A stretch of 64,000 nucleotides of DNA from DTKD01 sp050948905 (GTDB lineage: Bacteria > Armatimonadota > UBA5829). Position 1 is the first letter of the stretch; each line of letters opens with the position of its first letter. The position numbers were made by a program, and so were the translations under genes. Shown here piece after piece: positions 6,586 through 15,739 of this stretch. The DNA lies in NCBI GenBank assembly GCA_050948905.1, contig JBMNES010000001.1:2108001-2172000 (forward strand), in the 5' to 3' direction. The notes under the pieces are model-generated. The model was not told the origin of the DNA. It did no database searches and worked only from the letters and a program-made list of their open reading frames with translations.

Positions 6586-7447
6586 ATGAAACTTATCAAC
6601 GCTGAGCTACACGAGGTGCGCGGCCCTGAACACCGATGTTTTAATCTCATTTTCCCTGGCGATGTACAGCCAGTGGTTCTATCACAAGCCCTCCCGGTGT
6701 CTTTTCGATGCGGGGGAGGGTGTAGCTACGAGTCTGCGGAAAAAGGTATTCGCCATCCGTCACATATTTATATCACACGGCCACGAAGACCACATCGCGG
6801 GGATGACAAATTTGGTCAACGTGCGCAACATAGTCTCGGGTGACCGCGAAAAACCACTCACCATCTATTTCCCGCGCCACGACAAATGGGTCCATGAACT
6901 TCTTTCTTATATCGAAAAAAAGCAATCGGGCTTGTTGCGATATCCATTATACGCTCATCCGCTGGATGCAGGAGACGAGGTCGAACTGGAGGATATGGGC
7001 AGGCCTACGCGGGTTACCGCCTTCTCTATGAAACATATCGCTGCGGAGTTGAGTCTTGGCTATGAAATAGAAGAGGAGCGCAAAGTGATTGACCGAAATA
7101 GTGGTCAAGCTGTGTGCAGGTATCATCCTGTATTCTTATACACCGGCGATGGTTACGACGTACAGCATTCGCCGTATGGTCGATTGGATCTGGCGGTGCA
7201 TGAGGCGACTTTTCTTCGCAGAGATGCGGCTAAAGCGGGCGCCTGGGAGACTGCCAGGCATTCCACCATCGACGGAGCTATAGGCTGGGCTGCAAAAGAG
7301 GACGTAAAGGCGCTGATTCTTTGCCATATATCCGATCGCTACACGCTTGATGAGGTGCGCCGAGAAGCGGTTCTCGTTAAACAGAGCGCAGGGTTTAGAG
7401 GAGAGCTATATATCGCGTACAGAGATAGCATAGTTCCAGCCCTCTAA
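6586..7447 (+). CDS. Metallo-beta-lactamase-fold hydrolase, RNase Z-like (probable frameshift near 6660)
   Basis: The main open frame (6662-7447, 261 residues) has the metallo-hydrolase motif HGHEDH (residues 39-44), preceded by FDAGEG and followed by later metal-binding segments (TGDGYD, CHISDRY), as in RNase Z/ElaC-like proteins that process tRNA 3' ends. This copy matches encoded-CCA tRNAs poorly, so another substrate is possible. The ATG at 6662 has no ribosome site. A protein-like N-terminus (MKLINAELHEVRG, from 6586) lies in the neighbouring frame and would join if one base were removed between about 6643 and 6662. I therefore give the joined span; the strictly open part starts at 6662. 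Confidence 0.7.
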
Positions 7448-7595
7448 AACTGGCGGGTAGCTTCGATTTCGCGTTTATCCTCTACAAATCGCCCAGATTC
7501 GCGCCATCTCAGCATTTTCCCGATTTTGTTGCGTCTAAATATTTCGTGAATTGATGCTTGCTAAACAATTGCGGTCGAAACTAGCACAGGTTTTG

Positions 7596-7604
7596 TGGTA
7601 TGAT
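7596..7604 (+). promoter_or_regulatory. Extended -10 promoter upstream of mreB
   Basis: TGGTATGAT fits the extended -10 form TGnTATAAT. A possible -35 (TTGCGG at 7569-7574) is too distant to count. Other promoters in the window share the TGGTAT form. It lies about 73 bases before the mreB start. Confidence 0.45.
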
Positions 7605-7676
7605 AAATGCCGGAAACCGGGTATTCGGGTCGACTATGGCGACAACGTCCAGCTAAGGCGGGTTGATAAAGTTCAG

Positions 7677-8741
7677 ATGGGAATCCTATCCAAAATCTTC
7701 AGTAGATTCTCCAGGGCAATTGGAATTGATCTGGGAACGGCCAATACGCTTGTCCACGTTCGCGGGCGGGGTATTCTGCTTCGAGAACCGAGTGTGATCG
7801 CACTCGACAGCGAGTCCAGAAAAGTGTTGGCAGTTGGCGAGGAGGCCAAGCGTATGCTCGGCCGCACACCGGGCAGCATAATCGCTATCCGGCCGCTTAA
7901 AGATGGTGTAATAGCGGATTTTGACCAGACGGAGTCTATGCTTCGCGGCTTCATTCGCAAGGTGCATCGGCACAACGGCCTTATACAACCAACGGTCGCG
8001 GTCGGTATTCCTTCCGGGGTGACGGAAGTCGAGTGGCGCGCAGTCAAAGAAGCCGCCATAAAGGCCGGCGCGGCGGAGGCTTATACGCTCGAAGAACCCT
8101 TCGCAGCCGCCATCGGTGCAGGGATGCCTGTCAGCGAGCCGACTGGCTCTATGATTGTCGACATCGGCGGAGGAACCAGCGAGGTCGCAGTCATATCCCT
8201 CGGCGGGATTGTCACCAGTCGTTCCATCAGGGTTGCAGGTGACGAAATTGACGAGTCGATTATCAATTTCGTCCGCAAGGCGTTCAATTTGCTAATCGGC
8301 CCTCGCACGGCAGAGGAAATCAAATTGGAGGTCGGTTCGGCATTTGTTCTCGAACAAGAGATGAGTATGGAGGTTCGAGGAAGAGACCTGGTATCGGGTC
8401 TTCCACGCGGGGCAGTCGTCACCAGCCAGGATGTTCGTGAGGCCATTCGAGAACCAGTCTCTGAGATCGTCGAAGCTGTTAAATTGACCCTCGAACAAAC
8501 CCCGCCGGAGCTTGCCGCTGATATTATGGAACGCGGAATAGTGCTGGCCGGCGGAGGGGCGCTGCTTAGAGGTCTGGACGCTCTGTTGACTGCTGAAACC
8601 GCTATGCCGGTTCATGTCGCTCCTGATCCTCTGAGCTGCGTGGTTTTAGGCACGGCCAAGGCTCTTGATGAATCAGAGACCAACCCGGCGCTGAAAAAGG
8701 CCCTGCTAGGTCAATCGATCTGGCAACTCCAACAGAACTAG
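7677..8741 (+). CDS. mreB: Rod-shape-determining protein MreB (actin-like)
   Basis: A 354-residue bacterial actin that forms membrane-associated filaments and guides lateral cell-wall synthesis. The phosphate-1 motif IGIDLGTANT (15-24), phosphate-2 IVDIGGGTSEVAVISLGG and the C-terminal adenosine motif LAGGGALLRGLD are all present. I chose the ATG at 7677 because it gives the usual MreB start (short amphipathic helix, then IGIDLGTAN) and length; the frame is open further upstream without similarity. It leads a three-gene mreBCD operon, so the cell is expected to be rod-shaped. Confidence 0.95.
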   Translation: MGILSKIFSRFSRAIGIDLGTANTLVHVRGRGILLREPSVIALDSESRKVLAVGEEAKRMLGRTPGSIIAIRPLKDGVIADFDQTESMLRGFIRKVHRHNGLIQPTVAVGIPSGVTEVEWRAVKEAAIKAGAAEAYTLEEPFAAAIGAGMPVSEPTGSMIVDIGGGTSEVAVISLGGIVTSRSIRVAGDEIDESIINFVRKAFNLLIGPRTAEEIKLEVGSAFVLEQEMSMEVRGRDLVSGLPRGAVVTSQDVREAIREPVSEIVEAVKLTLEQTPPELAADIMERGIVLAGGGALLRGLDALLTAETAMPVHVAPDPLSCVVLGTAKALDESETNPALKKALLGQSIWQLQQN

Positions 8742-8743
8742 CG

Positions 8744-9580
8744 ATGCTTTCACTGCTTCGAGAAAAGACTGTTGTTACATTGCTCGTGCTTGTCGCGCTC
8801 GGCGTCGGCATCGGAGCCGTCCACGATCACGCTGTCGAGCATGGCAGAGCATCAATAGTGCTTGAGGCAGCCTCTCTTATTCTCAGGCCAAGCGCCTCCG
8901 CTTTTCACCTGACTGCGGTTGCGGCTGGGGCAGCGCATGATGCCGTCAGGCCGCGCCGTTACATTCTCAAAGAAAACGCGACTTTGCGAAAAGAGATCGC
9001 CAAATTGCGCGCTCAAAACGCAGCCCTCACCGAGGCCGCACAGGAAAATACGCGACTCCGCGCCGCTCTCGACCTCAAGAGGTCGACAAATCTTAAAATG
9101 ATCTCGGCTGAAATCATCTCTCGCAAGGAGAGCAGTTGGTTCGACACCGCCACCATCGGCAGGGGCAGGGCATCCGGCATACGCAAGGGCTGGGCTGTGG
9201 TTGGCTCGGGCAGGTGGCTGATTGGCCAGGTCCTTGATACCGACCAATACAGCTCCAGAATAATCGCTCTTACCGACTCGAACAGCGCTATCGGGGCTAT
9301 GGTGCAGCGATCCAGATGCAACGGCATACTGCAGGGGCAGGGTGGGGATTATTTGACTCTTTCATATCTGCCAAAAGATGCGGATGTAAAAGTCGGTGAC
9401 GTGATCATATCTTCGGGTATGGGGCAGATGGTGCCAAAAGGCTTTATAGTCGGGCGGGTTGTTAAGGTTGTGCATAACAAATCTCTTGGCAGCACCACGG
9501 CGTTGGTGCGACCCAGCATCCGTTTTGACCAGGTGGAGCATGTCTTTGTGGTTCAGCCGACTCAGAGCGTGCCCAAATGA
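8744..9580 (+). CDS. mreC: Rod-shape-determining protein MreC
   Basis: A 278-residue bitopic membrane protein of the elongasome. It has a short cytoplasmic start, a transmembrane helix (about 10-27), a coiled coil (about 75-110, rich in Lys/Glu/Leu/Ala) and the two-barrel periplasmic domain, with family motifs such as VGSGRWLIGQV and GDVIISSGMGQMVPKGFIVG. It begins two bases after the mreB stop and overlaps mreD by four bases. Confidence 0.94.
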   Translation: MLSLLREKTVVTLLVLVALGVGIGAVHDHAVEHGRASIVLEAASLILRPSASAFHLTAVAAGAAHDAVRPRRYILKENATLRKEIAKLRAQNAALTEAAQENTRLRAALDLKRSTNLKMISAEIISRKESSWFDTATIGRGRASGIRKGWAVVGSGRWLIGQVLDTDQYSSRIIALTDSNSAIGAMVQRSRCNGILQGQGGDYLTLSYLPKDADVKVGDVIISSGMGQMVPKGFIVGRVVKVVHNKSLGSTTALVRPSIRFDQVEHVFVVQPTQSVPK

Positions 9581-10068
9581 GGTATTTTTGGCCGATAATC
9601 ACGCTGATTGCGGCTGCGGGGCTGCAGGGTAATCTGCCGGGTTTTATCTCAATCTGGGGAGCCAAGCCAGATTTGGTGCTGGTGGTGCTGGTATCGTATT
9701 CGCTGGCTGCTGATCCCGCTTTTGGCGCTGCGTTGGGTTTTGTGGCTGGGTTGCTGCAGGGGTCGTTGGTCGGGCTGAGTTTAGGCAGTTTTATTATTAC
9801 ACGAACCATTACCGGATTTCTCGCAGGTTTAGTCACTACTCGCTTATTCAGCGAAAACCCGTTAGTACCGATGCTCTCCGCAGTGTGGCTCACGGTTGTC
9901 TGCGAGGTTTTGTTTCTGCTGGGCAACCCACGCCCGGACCTGGTTATTGTTGCACGTAAGATCGCGGGCGAGTGTCTCGGCAACGCGATTTTCACCCTCT
10001 TCGTATACTTCGCTTTACGCAACCTCGATATAAGACGCAAAATCAGGCTTGCCAACGCACGGCTGTAA
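9577..10068 (+). CDS. mreD: Rod-shape-determining protein MreD
   Basis: A 163-residue integral membrane protein with about five hydrophobic helices. The WGAKPDLVLVVLVSYSL segment and the GFVAGLLQGS turn are typical of MreD. It overlaps mreC by ATGA, so translation is probably coupled. It completes the elongation operon; the flagellar cluster follows behind its own promoter. Confidence 0.9.
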   Translation: MRYFWPIITLIAAAGLQGNLPGFISIWGAKPDLVLVVLVSYSLAADPAFGAALGFVAGLLQGSLVGLSLGSFIITRTITGFLAGLVTTRLFSENPLVPMLSAVWLTVVCEVLFLLGNPRPDLVIVARKIAGECLGNAIFTLFVYFALRNLDIRRKIRLANARL

Positions 10069-10106
10069 ATAGCCACATCCCCGTCTAATTTCCCCTCAAA
10101 TTACGC

Positions 10107-10122
10107 TGGCACGGTAATTGCT
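10107..10122 (+). promoter_or_regulatory. Sigma-54 promoter of the flagellar cluster
   Basis: TGGCACG-N4-TTGCT is a perfect match to the sigma-54 consensus, with GG (10108-10109) and GC (10120-10121) 10 bases apart. It lies 33 bases upstream of the flgB start codon and is almost certainly the main entry point for rod and basal-body transcription. The activator gene is not in the window. Confidence 0.88.
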
Positions 10123-10154
10123 AGTTAGCGACGCGTAAGAAAGGGGGAGTAGTT

Positions 10155-10541
10155 TTGGCATCTGAACTATTCAACGATATTACCGCTGCGGCGCTTTCAA
10201 AGACGCTGGATGCGGCGACTGCGCGCCAAAAGGCGATAGCTAATAACGTCGCGAACGTGGAGACGCCGGGGTATAAGCGTACTCAAGTCAGTTTTGAGGA
10301 TGAGCTAAAGCGAATAATCAACCTCAAAACGGGCTCCGAACTCCGCAAGGGGCTTCAGGAATTGACACCGGTCACGCATACCGACATTCAAAGCCCGGCC
10401 AGGCCCGACGGCAACAACGTCAATATCGATGCCGAGATGTCCGACCTCGCCCGCACTTCACTGAAATATAGAGCGGCAATCGTCCTGCTCGAAGGCAAAA
10501 CAGGGATGCTGAAAGCCGCCATATCGGAGGGCAAACGGTAA
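10155..10541 (+). CDS. flgB: Flagellar basal-body rod protein FlgB
   Basis: A 128-residue proximal rod subunit exported by the flagellar secretion system. The N-terminal rod signature (ARQKAIANNVANVETPGYKR) is followed by a C-terminal helix that repeats the rod/hook coiled-coil pattern (DLARTSLKYRAAI). The start codon is TTG, 9 bases after an AAGGGGGAG ribosome site. It is the first gene after the perfect sigma-54 promoter. Confidence 0.95.
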   Translation: MASELFNDITAAALSKTLDAATARQKAIANNVANVETPGYKRTQVSFEDELKRIINLKTGSELRKGLQELTPVTHTDIQSPARPDGNNVNIDAEMSDLARTSLKYRAAIVLLEGKTGMLKAAISEGKR

Positions 10542-10961
10542 ATGGGAAAAATTTCCTCTTTTGATATAAGCGCGTCGGGTATTTCTGCCCAGCGCGTGCG
10601 TATGGATGTCATAGCAAACAATATCGCCAACGCGGAGACCACTCGCACGCCAGAAGGCGGCCCATACAGACGCCAGAGGGTCACGTTTCGCAGCATATAC
10701 GATAACACCCTCAGCAATCACGCCACTCCGGCAGGTGTCCAGGTAGCCAGTGTAACTCAGGACCCTACCGACTACAGGCTCGTCTACGACCCGGGCCATC
10801 CCGATTCCGACGCATCCGGATATGTCAAAATGCCGAATGTCAACGTTGTCGAGGAGATGGTCAACATGATCTCCGCCACTCGCGCCTACGAAGCCAATGT
10901 TACGGTGATGAACGCTACAAAATCTATGATCGCGGCTGGCATCGAGTTAGGCAAGGGTTAG
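10542..10961 (+). CDS. flgC: Flagellar basal-body rod protein FlgC
   Basis: A 139-residue proximal rod subunit. It has the family start (FDISASGISAQRVRMDVIANNIANAETT) and the C-terminal NVVEEMVNMISATRAYEANVT motif shared by rod, hook and hook-associated proteins. It begins one base after the flgB stop. Confidence 0.95.
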   Translation: MGKISSFDISASGISAQRVRMDVIANNIANAETTRTPEGGPYRRQRVTFRSIYDNTLSNHATPAGVQVASVTQDPTDYRLVYDPGHPDSDASGYVKMPNVNVVEEMVNMISATRAYEANVTVMNATKSMIAAGIELGKG

Positions 10962-10976
10962 TAAAGGATTATTAAG

Positions 10977-11297
10977 ATGCGACTTAGCTCAATTGTCCCG
11001 ATTAAAGCTCCAGATATCACGCCTTCTATAAAGGATATCAAACCGGATACCCTCAAGGCTCCGCAGGCCGATTCCCCGGTGGACTTCGCTCAGTCTATAA
11101 AAAAAGCTGTCGGCGAAGTCAATTCGCTTCAGACAAAGGCGGATGATATGGCCGTGAAGTTGGCTACTGGCGATGTGGAGGATGTACACAAAGCGATGGT
11201 CGCCATGCAAAAGGCGAGGCTGGCCCTTGATTTTACCATACAGGTTCGCAACAAGGTGATTGAGGCCTATCAGGAAATTATGAGGATGCAGGTTTAA
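10977..11297 (+). CDS. fliE: Flagellar hook-basal body protein FliE
   Basis: A 106-residue adaptor between the MS ring and the rod and an early export substrate. The typical FliE pattern is present: DFAQSIKKAVGEVN, then DMAVKLATGDVEDVHKAMVAMQKARLAL, ending in an IMRMQV-type C-terminus. Fifteen bases separate it from flgC, including an AGGATTATTAAG ribosome region. The order flgB-flgC-fliE is conserved in many phyla. Confidence 0.94.
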   Translation: MRLSSIVPIKAPDITPSIKDIKPDTLKAPQADSPVDFAQSIKKAVGEVNSLQTKADDMAVKLATGDVEDVHKAMVAMQKARLALDFTIQVRNKVIEAYQEIMRMQV

Positions 11298-11363
11298 CTG
11301 CTTGATTGGTCGGGTGTTCGATCTAAATTACAGACAACCGGAATCGTTTCGGAGAGATGATCT

Positions 11364-12944
11364 ATGGATCAATTGAAGAATTTGGGGCCATTTGCGGCTC
11401 TTGGGAAGCTATGGAACGACCTCAGCGGCGGGCAGCGTGCGATGGTGGCTGCGTTTGTTGCTGTGGCGATTGTGGTCGGCACATTTGTTACAATGATAGC
11501 CTCCAAACCCCGCATGGCCGTTCTTTTTTCGGGGTTGGCAGGTGAGGATGCTGGTGCGATCGCGCAAAAACTCAACGATGAGAAAATACAATACCAGCTC
11601 TCCGGTGACGGCGGAACCATAGAAGTCCCTGCCGACAAGGTCCACGACCTGCGGCTCAAGATGGCTACCCAGGGCTTGCCTCAGGGCGGCAGCGTCGGTT
11701 TTGAGCTTTTCGATAAAAACAATTTCGGTATGACCGAGTTCGCTGAAAAGCTCAACTACCAACGGGCTATCTCTGGTGAATTGACACGCACCATCTGCCA
11801 ACTGCGGCCGGTTCTCAGCGCGCGGGTGCATATAAGCCTGCCTGAAGATAAAGTTTTCGCCAGCGAACAACAGCCCGCCAAGGCCTCTATTGCTCTTAAA
11901 CTGCGGCGCGGCACTCCGATTTCTGACGATCAGGTGGCCGGCATCGTGCATCTGGTCTCAAGCGCAGTAGAGGGGCTCGCGCCGGAGAATGTCGACGTTA
12001 TCGACCAGGACGGCAACGTGCTCAGCGAGTCCTCCGTATCCGGATCCCGAGGCAGTCTCAGCGCAAATCAATCTAAGCTGAAAAGACAATACGAAAACGA
12101 GGTGGCGCACAACCTGCAGAGTATGCTCGCGAAGATAGTCGGCGCAGACAAAGCAGTGGTTCGAGTAAGCGCGGACATGAACTTCGACCAGAAACAGTTG
12201 CGCTCAGAGCTATACCAGCCTGCTTCTCAGCGAAACGAAGCCCAGCCGGCTGGGGTGCTGCTCTCACAGGAATCCTCCAGCGAGGACTACAGCGGATCGG
12301 TTGTCCCTCCATCGACGATTCCAGGGGCCGCATCAACTCGCAATGCTGCGGCAGGCGACACTTACAGCCGAACCAGCACCACGGCGCAATATCAGGTTAA
12401 CAAGACTGTCGAAGAAACCGTAGTTGCGCCAGGGCAGGTAAAGAGACTCTCGGTGGCGGTATTGGTCGACAAGTCGGTCAGCGGAATACAAATAGGTCAC
12501 ATTCGCCAGGCCGTTACCGCTGCGGCTGGAGTGGATGAGTCCCGTGGCGATCTTGTCACTGTGCAGGCAGTAGCTTTCGACACCTCTACTCAAAAACAGG
12601 TAGCCAAAGAGATGGCCGATGCCTCCAGAAACGAGCTTATCGGCACGATTGCCAAAAATGCAGGGGCTGTGGTGTTGCTCATAGGTTTCCTGTTCGTGCT
12701 GCGGCTTATCGTGACCAATATCAAATTGCAATCCCCGATAGAAGAGGAACCAAGCGAAGCCGAAACTGATCTCGATGCAGCAGAGCCTTCAGCTCCGATA
12801 GGTGTGCCTGCGACGATGGAGCATATAGAGCAGCACGTGGCGCAGGCCAGCCAGCCGCCCAGCCATGATCTGCCGTCAGAGGTCACCGAATCCAATCCTG
12901 AGGACCTGGCACGACTGGTACGGTCGTGGATGGCGGAGAGATGA
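11364..12944 (+). CDS. fliF: Flagellar MS-ring protein FliF
   Basis: A 526-residue membrane protein that forms the MS ring. It has an N-terminal transmembrane helix (about 27-48), ring-building motifs (LFSGLAGEDAGAIAQKL, VSLPEDKVF-like HISLPEDKVFASEQ), a long linker, a second transmembrane helix (about 430-450) and the C-terminal FliG-binding tail DLARLVRSWMAER. That tail is well conserved even though the partner FliG here is unusual. The GGAGAG ribosome site is well placed. Confidence 0.95.
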   Translation: MDQLKNLGPFAALGKLWNDLSGGQRAMVAAFVAVAIVVGTFVTMIASKPRMAVLFSGLAGEDAGAIAQKLNDEKIQYQLSGDGGTIEVPADKVHDLRLKMATQGLPQGGSVGFELFDKNNFGMTEFAEKLNYQRAISGELTRTICQLRPVLSARVHISLPEDKVFASEQQPAKASIALKLRRGTPISDDQVAGIVHLVSSAVEGLAPENVDVIDQDGNVLSESSVSGSRGSLSANQSKLKRQYENEVAHNLQSMLAKIVGADKAVVRVSADMNFDQKQLRSELYQPASQRNEAQPAGVLLSQESSSEDYSGSVVPPSTIPGAASTRNAAAGDTYSRTSTTAQYQVNKTVEETVVAPGQVKRLSVAVLVDKSVSGIQIGHIRQAVTAAAGVDESRGDLVTVQAVAFDTSTQKQVAKEMADASRNELIGTIAKNAGAVVLLIGFLFVLRLIVTNIKLQSPIEEEPSEAETDLDAAEPSAPIGVPATMEHIEQHVAQASQPPSHDLPSEVTESNPEDLARLVRSWMAER

Positions 12945-12946
12945 CG

Positions 12947-13708
12947 ATGATAACCACCGACACTCAATTAAGCGGCCTGCAGAAAGCCTCGGTACTACTG
13001 ATGTCTTTGGATGCTGAGGTGTCTCAGGCAGTGATGGATCGCCTTAGTCCGCAGGAGCGCGAGATACTGGGCGCACAAATCGTAAACATGCGATCGGTAA
13101 AATCCGTTGTGCGAGACCAGGTTCTGCAGGAAGTCTCCACGGCGGTAACGACCATAAAGCAATCCGAAACACAGCCATTTGTCTGGCTGGAGAAGCGGCT
13201 GCCTTCTGAGGTCGCGCAACTTATAGCCAATGAGCGGCCGCACACTATCGCGCTCGTGATCTCACATCTTTCCTCCAAATTCGCAGCGCTCGTTCTCGCT
13301 AGACTCGACGAGCCTGCAAGAGACAAAGTAGTGAAAAGCCTCTCCGGTTTAACCAAAGCCTCGGCTGAAACCGTTGCCGCAGTAGATGGCCTGCTGCGAC
13401 AACGCTTGCAGCAACCTGCTTCAAACTCGATTCAATTAAGCTCTCTCGACGATCTGCTAGCTTTGCCTGGCAATCAGATCAAGGCTTTATTAGGCGAGGT
13501 AAACATCGAAGATTTAAGTTTAGCATTGCGGGTAGCTGCTGAAGACCTCGTTGAAGCAGTTCTCGGCAACGTGCCGGCTACGACAGCTCAATTGATTCGT
13601 GATGGGCTTAACTCTGCGGCGCAGGTGCGTATTCGTGAAATCGAAGCAGCCCAGGACAGGGTTCTGAAATCCCTCAATCAGGCACAAGCCAGCGGAGGTC
13701 GGCAATGA
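12947..13708 (+). CDS. fliG: Flagellar motor switch protein FliG, internally shortened
   Basis: FliG links the MS ring to the C ring and contacts MotA to generate torque. This copy has 253 residues against the usual 330-340. The N-terminal domain (LQKASVLLMSL), middle motif ERPHTIAL (about 96-103, normally EHPQTIA) and C-terminal domain (LLALPGNQIKALLGEVNIEDL, VRIREIEAAQ) are recognisable. By comparison with known FliG, about 36 residues before the middle domain and about 45 between the middle and C-terminal domains are missing. Of the charged torque residues, those matching E. coli Arg281 and Asp289 appear to be Thr and Gly. I chose the ATG at 12947 because GGAGAG lies 6 bases upstream; ATG 12941 is the alternative. 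Confidence 0.9.
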   Translation: MITTDTQLSGLQKASVLLMSLDAEVSQAVMDRLSPQEREILGAQIVNMRSVKSVVRDQVLQEVSTAVTTIKQSETQPFVWLEKRLPSEVAQLIANERPHTIALVISHLSSKFAALVLARLDEPARDKVVKSLSGLTKASAETVAAVDGLLRQRLQQPASNSIQLSSLDDLLALPGNQIKALLGEVNIEDLSLALRVAAEDLVEAVLGNVPATTAQLIRDGLNSAAQVRIREIEAAQDRVLKSLNQAQASGGRQ

Positions 13709-14451
13709 ATAAAATTATCAAGTCGACGCCCTCTTCATGGTTCGATGCCCAGCCGTTTCTGCTCGTACACGATACACAAGAACCGCAACCGCCTGACGAG
13801 GAGGAAAGAGTCGATCCTACTGACGTTGTTACTGCTGCCAAACAAAAATGCGAGATCATCGTCCGCACAGCCCACTCCGAAGCCCAGGCGGTACGCGATG
13901 CCGCTTATGCTGATGGTTTCGAGGCTGGCGCCAAAGACGCCGCTCAAAAAGCGGAGAGTCTGATCGAGCAACTACTGCAGGCCATCGACGATCAAAATGT
14001 CGAAAGATCAAATCTGGTCCACAGCATTGAAGAACAAGCGCTAATGCTTTGTGTCGATGTAGCCGAGAAGGTAATCAGACATGAAGTGCGAACGGACCCG
14101 CGCATAATCGCCCGGGTGCTGAAAATGTGCCTGAGGCGGCTCAAGCACCGGGGTGAGGTTAATGTGCGGACCAACCCATCTGAGGTGGAGCATCTGCGGG
14201 GGATGCGTGACGAGCTTTTGAGCACAGCCGAGAGCCTTCGCGAGTTGAACGTTATAGAGGACAGGCGCATAACTGCTGGAGGGTGCATAGTCGAGTCACC
14301 ATCCGGGGATTTCGACGCGCGCATAGAGACACAAATAGAGCAAATACGCAGAAAGTTGATGGACGCGTTTACAAATGAGTTCGGCGAACCAGACACTAGA
14401 CCTGTTGAAATACAAAGAGACGATCAGGCGGACGGACACATGCCGGATTAA
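13705..14451 (+). CDS. fliH: Flagellar assembly protein FliH
   Basis: A 248-residue cytoplasmic regulator of the export ATPase FliI. It has a variable N-terminus, a charged Ala/Glu-rich helical section with GxxxA/GxxxG-like repeats (about 60-85) and the conserved C-terminal FliH/V-ATPase subunit E-like domain (ALMLCVDVAEKVIRHEVRTDP through VIEDRRITAGGCIVES). It overlaps fliG by ATGA and fliI by 77 bases. Confidence 0.92.
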   Translation: MNKIIKSTPSSWFDAQPFLLVHDTQEPQPPDEEERVDPTDVVTAAKQKCEIIVRTAHSEAQAVRDAAYADGFEAGAKDAAQKAESLIEQLLQAIDDQNVERSNLVHSIEEQALMLCVDVAEKVIRHEVRTDPRIIARVLKMCLRRLKHRGEVNVRTNPSEVEHLRGMRDELLSTAESLRELNVIEDRRITAGGCIVESPSGDFDARIETQIEQIRRKLMDAFTNEFGEPDTRPVEIQRDDQADGHMPD

Positions 14452-15739
14452 CGGTCGTGTCTCACAAGTCATCGGGGTGCTGGTGGAATCTCATGGCCCT
14501 GCTTGCAGTGTCGGTGAGATATGCATCATTGAGTGTGGTCGTAACGAGCCAAATGTAGAAGCCGAAGTCGTCGGTTTCAGGGAGAACCGCACCCTGCTGA
14601 TGCCGTTCGGCAGCGTCCAAAACATCCGGCCCGATTGCCGCGTTGTGGCCACAGGTTGTCAGCTAAAAGTGCCAGTGGGACGGTCGTTGTTAGGTCGAGT
14701 CCTTGATGGTTTAGGTAGGCCGATCGACAATAACGGCCCACTTGTATGCGAACATCAAAGGCAAGTCTCCGCAGATCCTCCGCATCCGCTGAACCGACGG
14801 CGCATATCCGAGCCGCTCTCTCTCGGTGTGAGGGCTATTGATGGGATCCTTACGGTAGGCCGAGGACAGAGGATGGGCATTTTTGCCGGCAGCGGAGTCG
14901 GCAAGAGCACACTATTGGGAATGATGGCTCGCAACACGGCGGCCGACGTCAACGTGATCACTCTGGTTGGCGAACGCGGTCGTGAAGTTAGAGATTTTAT
15001 AGAAAAGGACCTCGGCGAGGAAGGGCTCCGACGGTCGGTGGTCGTGGTGGCGACTTCGGATACTGTGCCGGTTGCCAGGCTTCGAGCCGCACAGGTCGGA
15101 ACTTGTATCGCCGAGTATTTCCGCGATATGGGGCTTGATGTGCTATTGATGATGGACTCCGTCACCCGTGTCGCCTGGGCCCAGCGCGAGATCGGCCTGG
15201 CCTCCGGAGAACCGCCCACCACACGAGGTTACACGCCATCGGTCTTTGCCGTCCTGCCATCGCTGCTGGAGAGATCAGGCACCAGCGCCAACGGATCGAT
15301 CACCGGCCTCTATACGGTCCTCGTCGAAGGCGATGATATGAACGAGCCTGTCGCGGACACGGTTCGAGGGATATTAGACGGGCACATTGTGCTCAGTCGT
15401 AATCTGGCGGCAAAAAATCACTATCCCGCTATTGACGTGCTCTCCAGCGTCAGCAGGTTGATGCCGGAGATCACCAGCCGAGAGCAGCGTGATCGCGCGG
15501 GTCAGCTTCGCGATGTATTGTCCACATACAAGGATGCCGAAGACCTTATCAATATCGGCGCATACGCGGCGGGCAGCAACCCGAAAATCGACTACGCGAT
15601 TAGCAAAATCGACACTGCCAACGCATTTTTGCGGCAACAGGTAGACGAACAATCGGATTTTGACGGGGCTGGCGGCAGCCTCGAGGAGATGTTCAGAGAA
15701 AGTGAAGAAGTTCCGATTCAGGCTCCAGACGCTTCTTGA
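14375..15739 (+). CDS. fliI: Flagellum-specific ATP synthase FliI (export ATPase)
   Basis: A 454-residue hexameric ATPase that energises flagellar protein export. The Walker A motif GSGVGKST lies at about 172-179, and Walker B (VLLMMDSVTRVA) and the type III ATPase signature PSVFAVLPSLLERSG follow. The N-terminal beta domain (GRVSQVIGVLVESHGP) is complete, which supports the start at 14375 despite the long overlap with fliH and the lack of a clear ribosome site. fliH-fliI-fliJ form a coupled block. Confidence 0.95.
   Translation: MSSANQTLDLLKYKETIRRTDTCRINGRVSQVIGVLVESHGPACSVGEICIIECGRNEPNVEAEVVGFRENRTLLMPFGSVQNIRPDCRVVATGCQLKVPVGRSLLGRVLDGLGRPIDNNGPLVCEHQRQVSADPPHPLNRRRISEPLSLGVRAIDGILTVGRGQRMGIFAGSGVGKSTLLGMMARNTAADVNVITLVGERGREVRDFIEKDLGEEGLRRSVVVVATSDTVPVARLRAAQVGTCIAEYFRDMGLDVLLMMDSVTRVAWAQREIGLASGEPPTTRGYTPSVFAVLPSLLERSGTSANGSITGLYTVLVEGDDMNEPVADTVRGILDGHIVLSRNLAAKNHYPAIDVLSSVSRLMPEITSREQRDRAGQLRDVLSTYKDAEDLINIGAYAAGSNPKIDYAISKIDTANAFLRQQVDEQSDFDGAGGSLEEMFRESEEVPIQAPDAS

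Noticed and set aside
6586..6662. Programmed ribosomal frameshift in the metallo-beta-lactamase gene
   Set aside because: No slippery heptamer or downstream pseudoknot is evident, and two other same-sign shifts nearby make sequence error a simpler explanation.
9462..10076. Minus-strand open frame of 204 codons
   Set aside because: It is antisense to mreC/mreD and has no motif or ribosome site.
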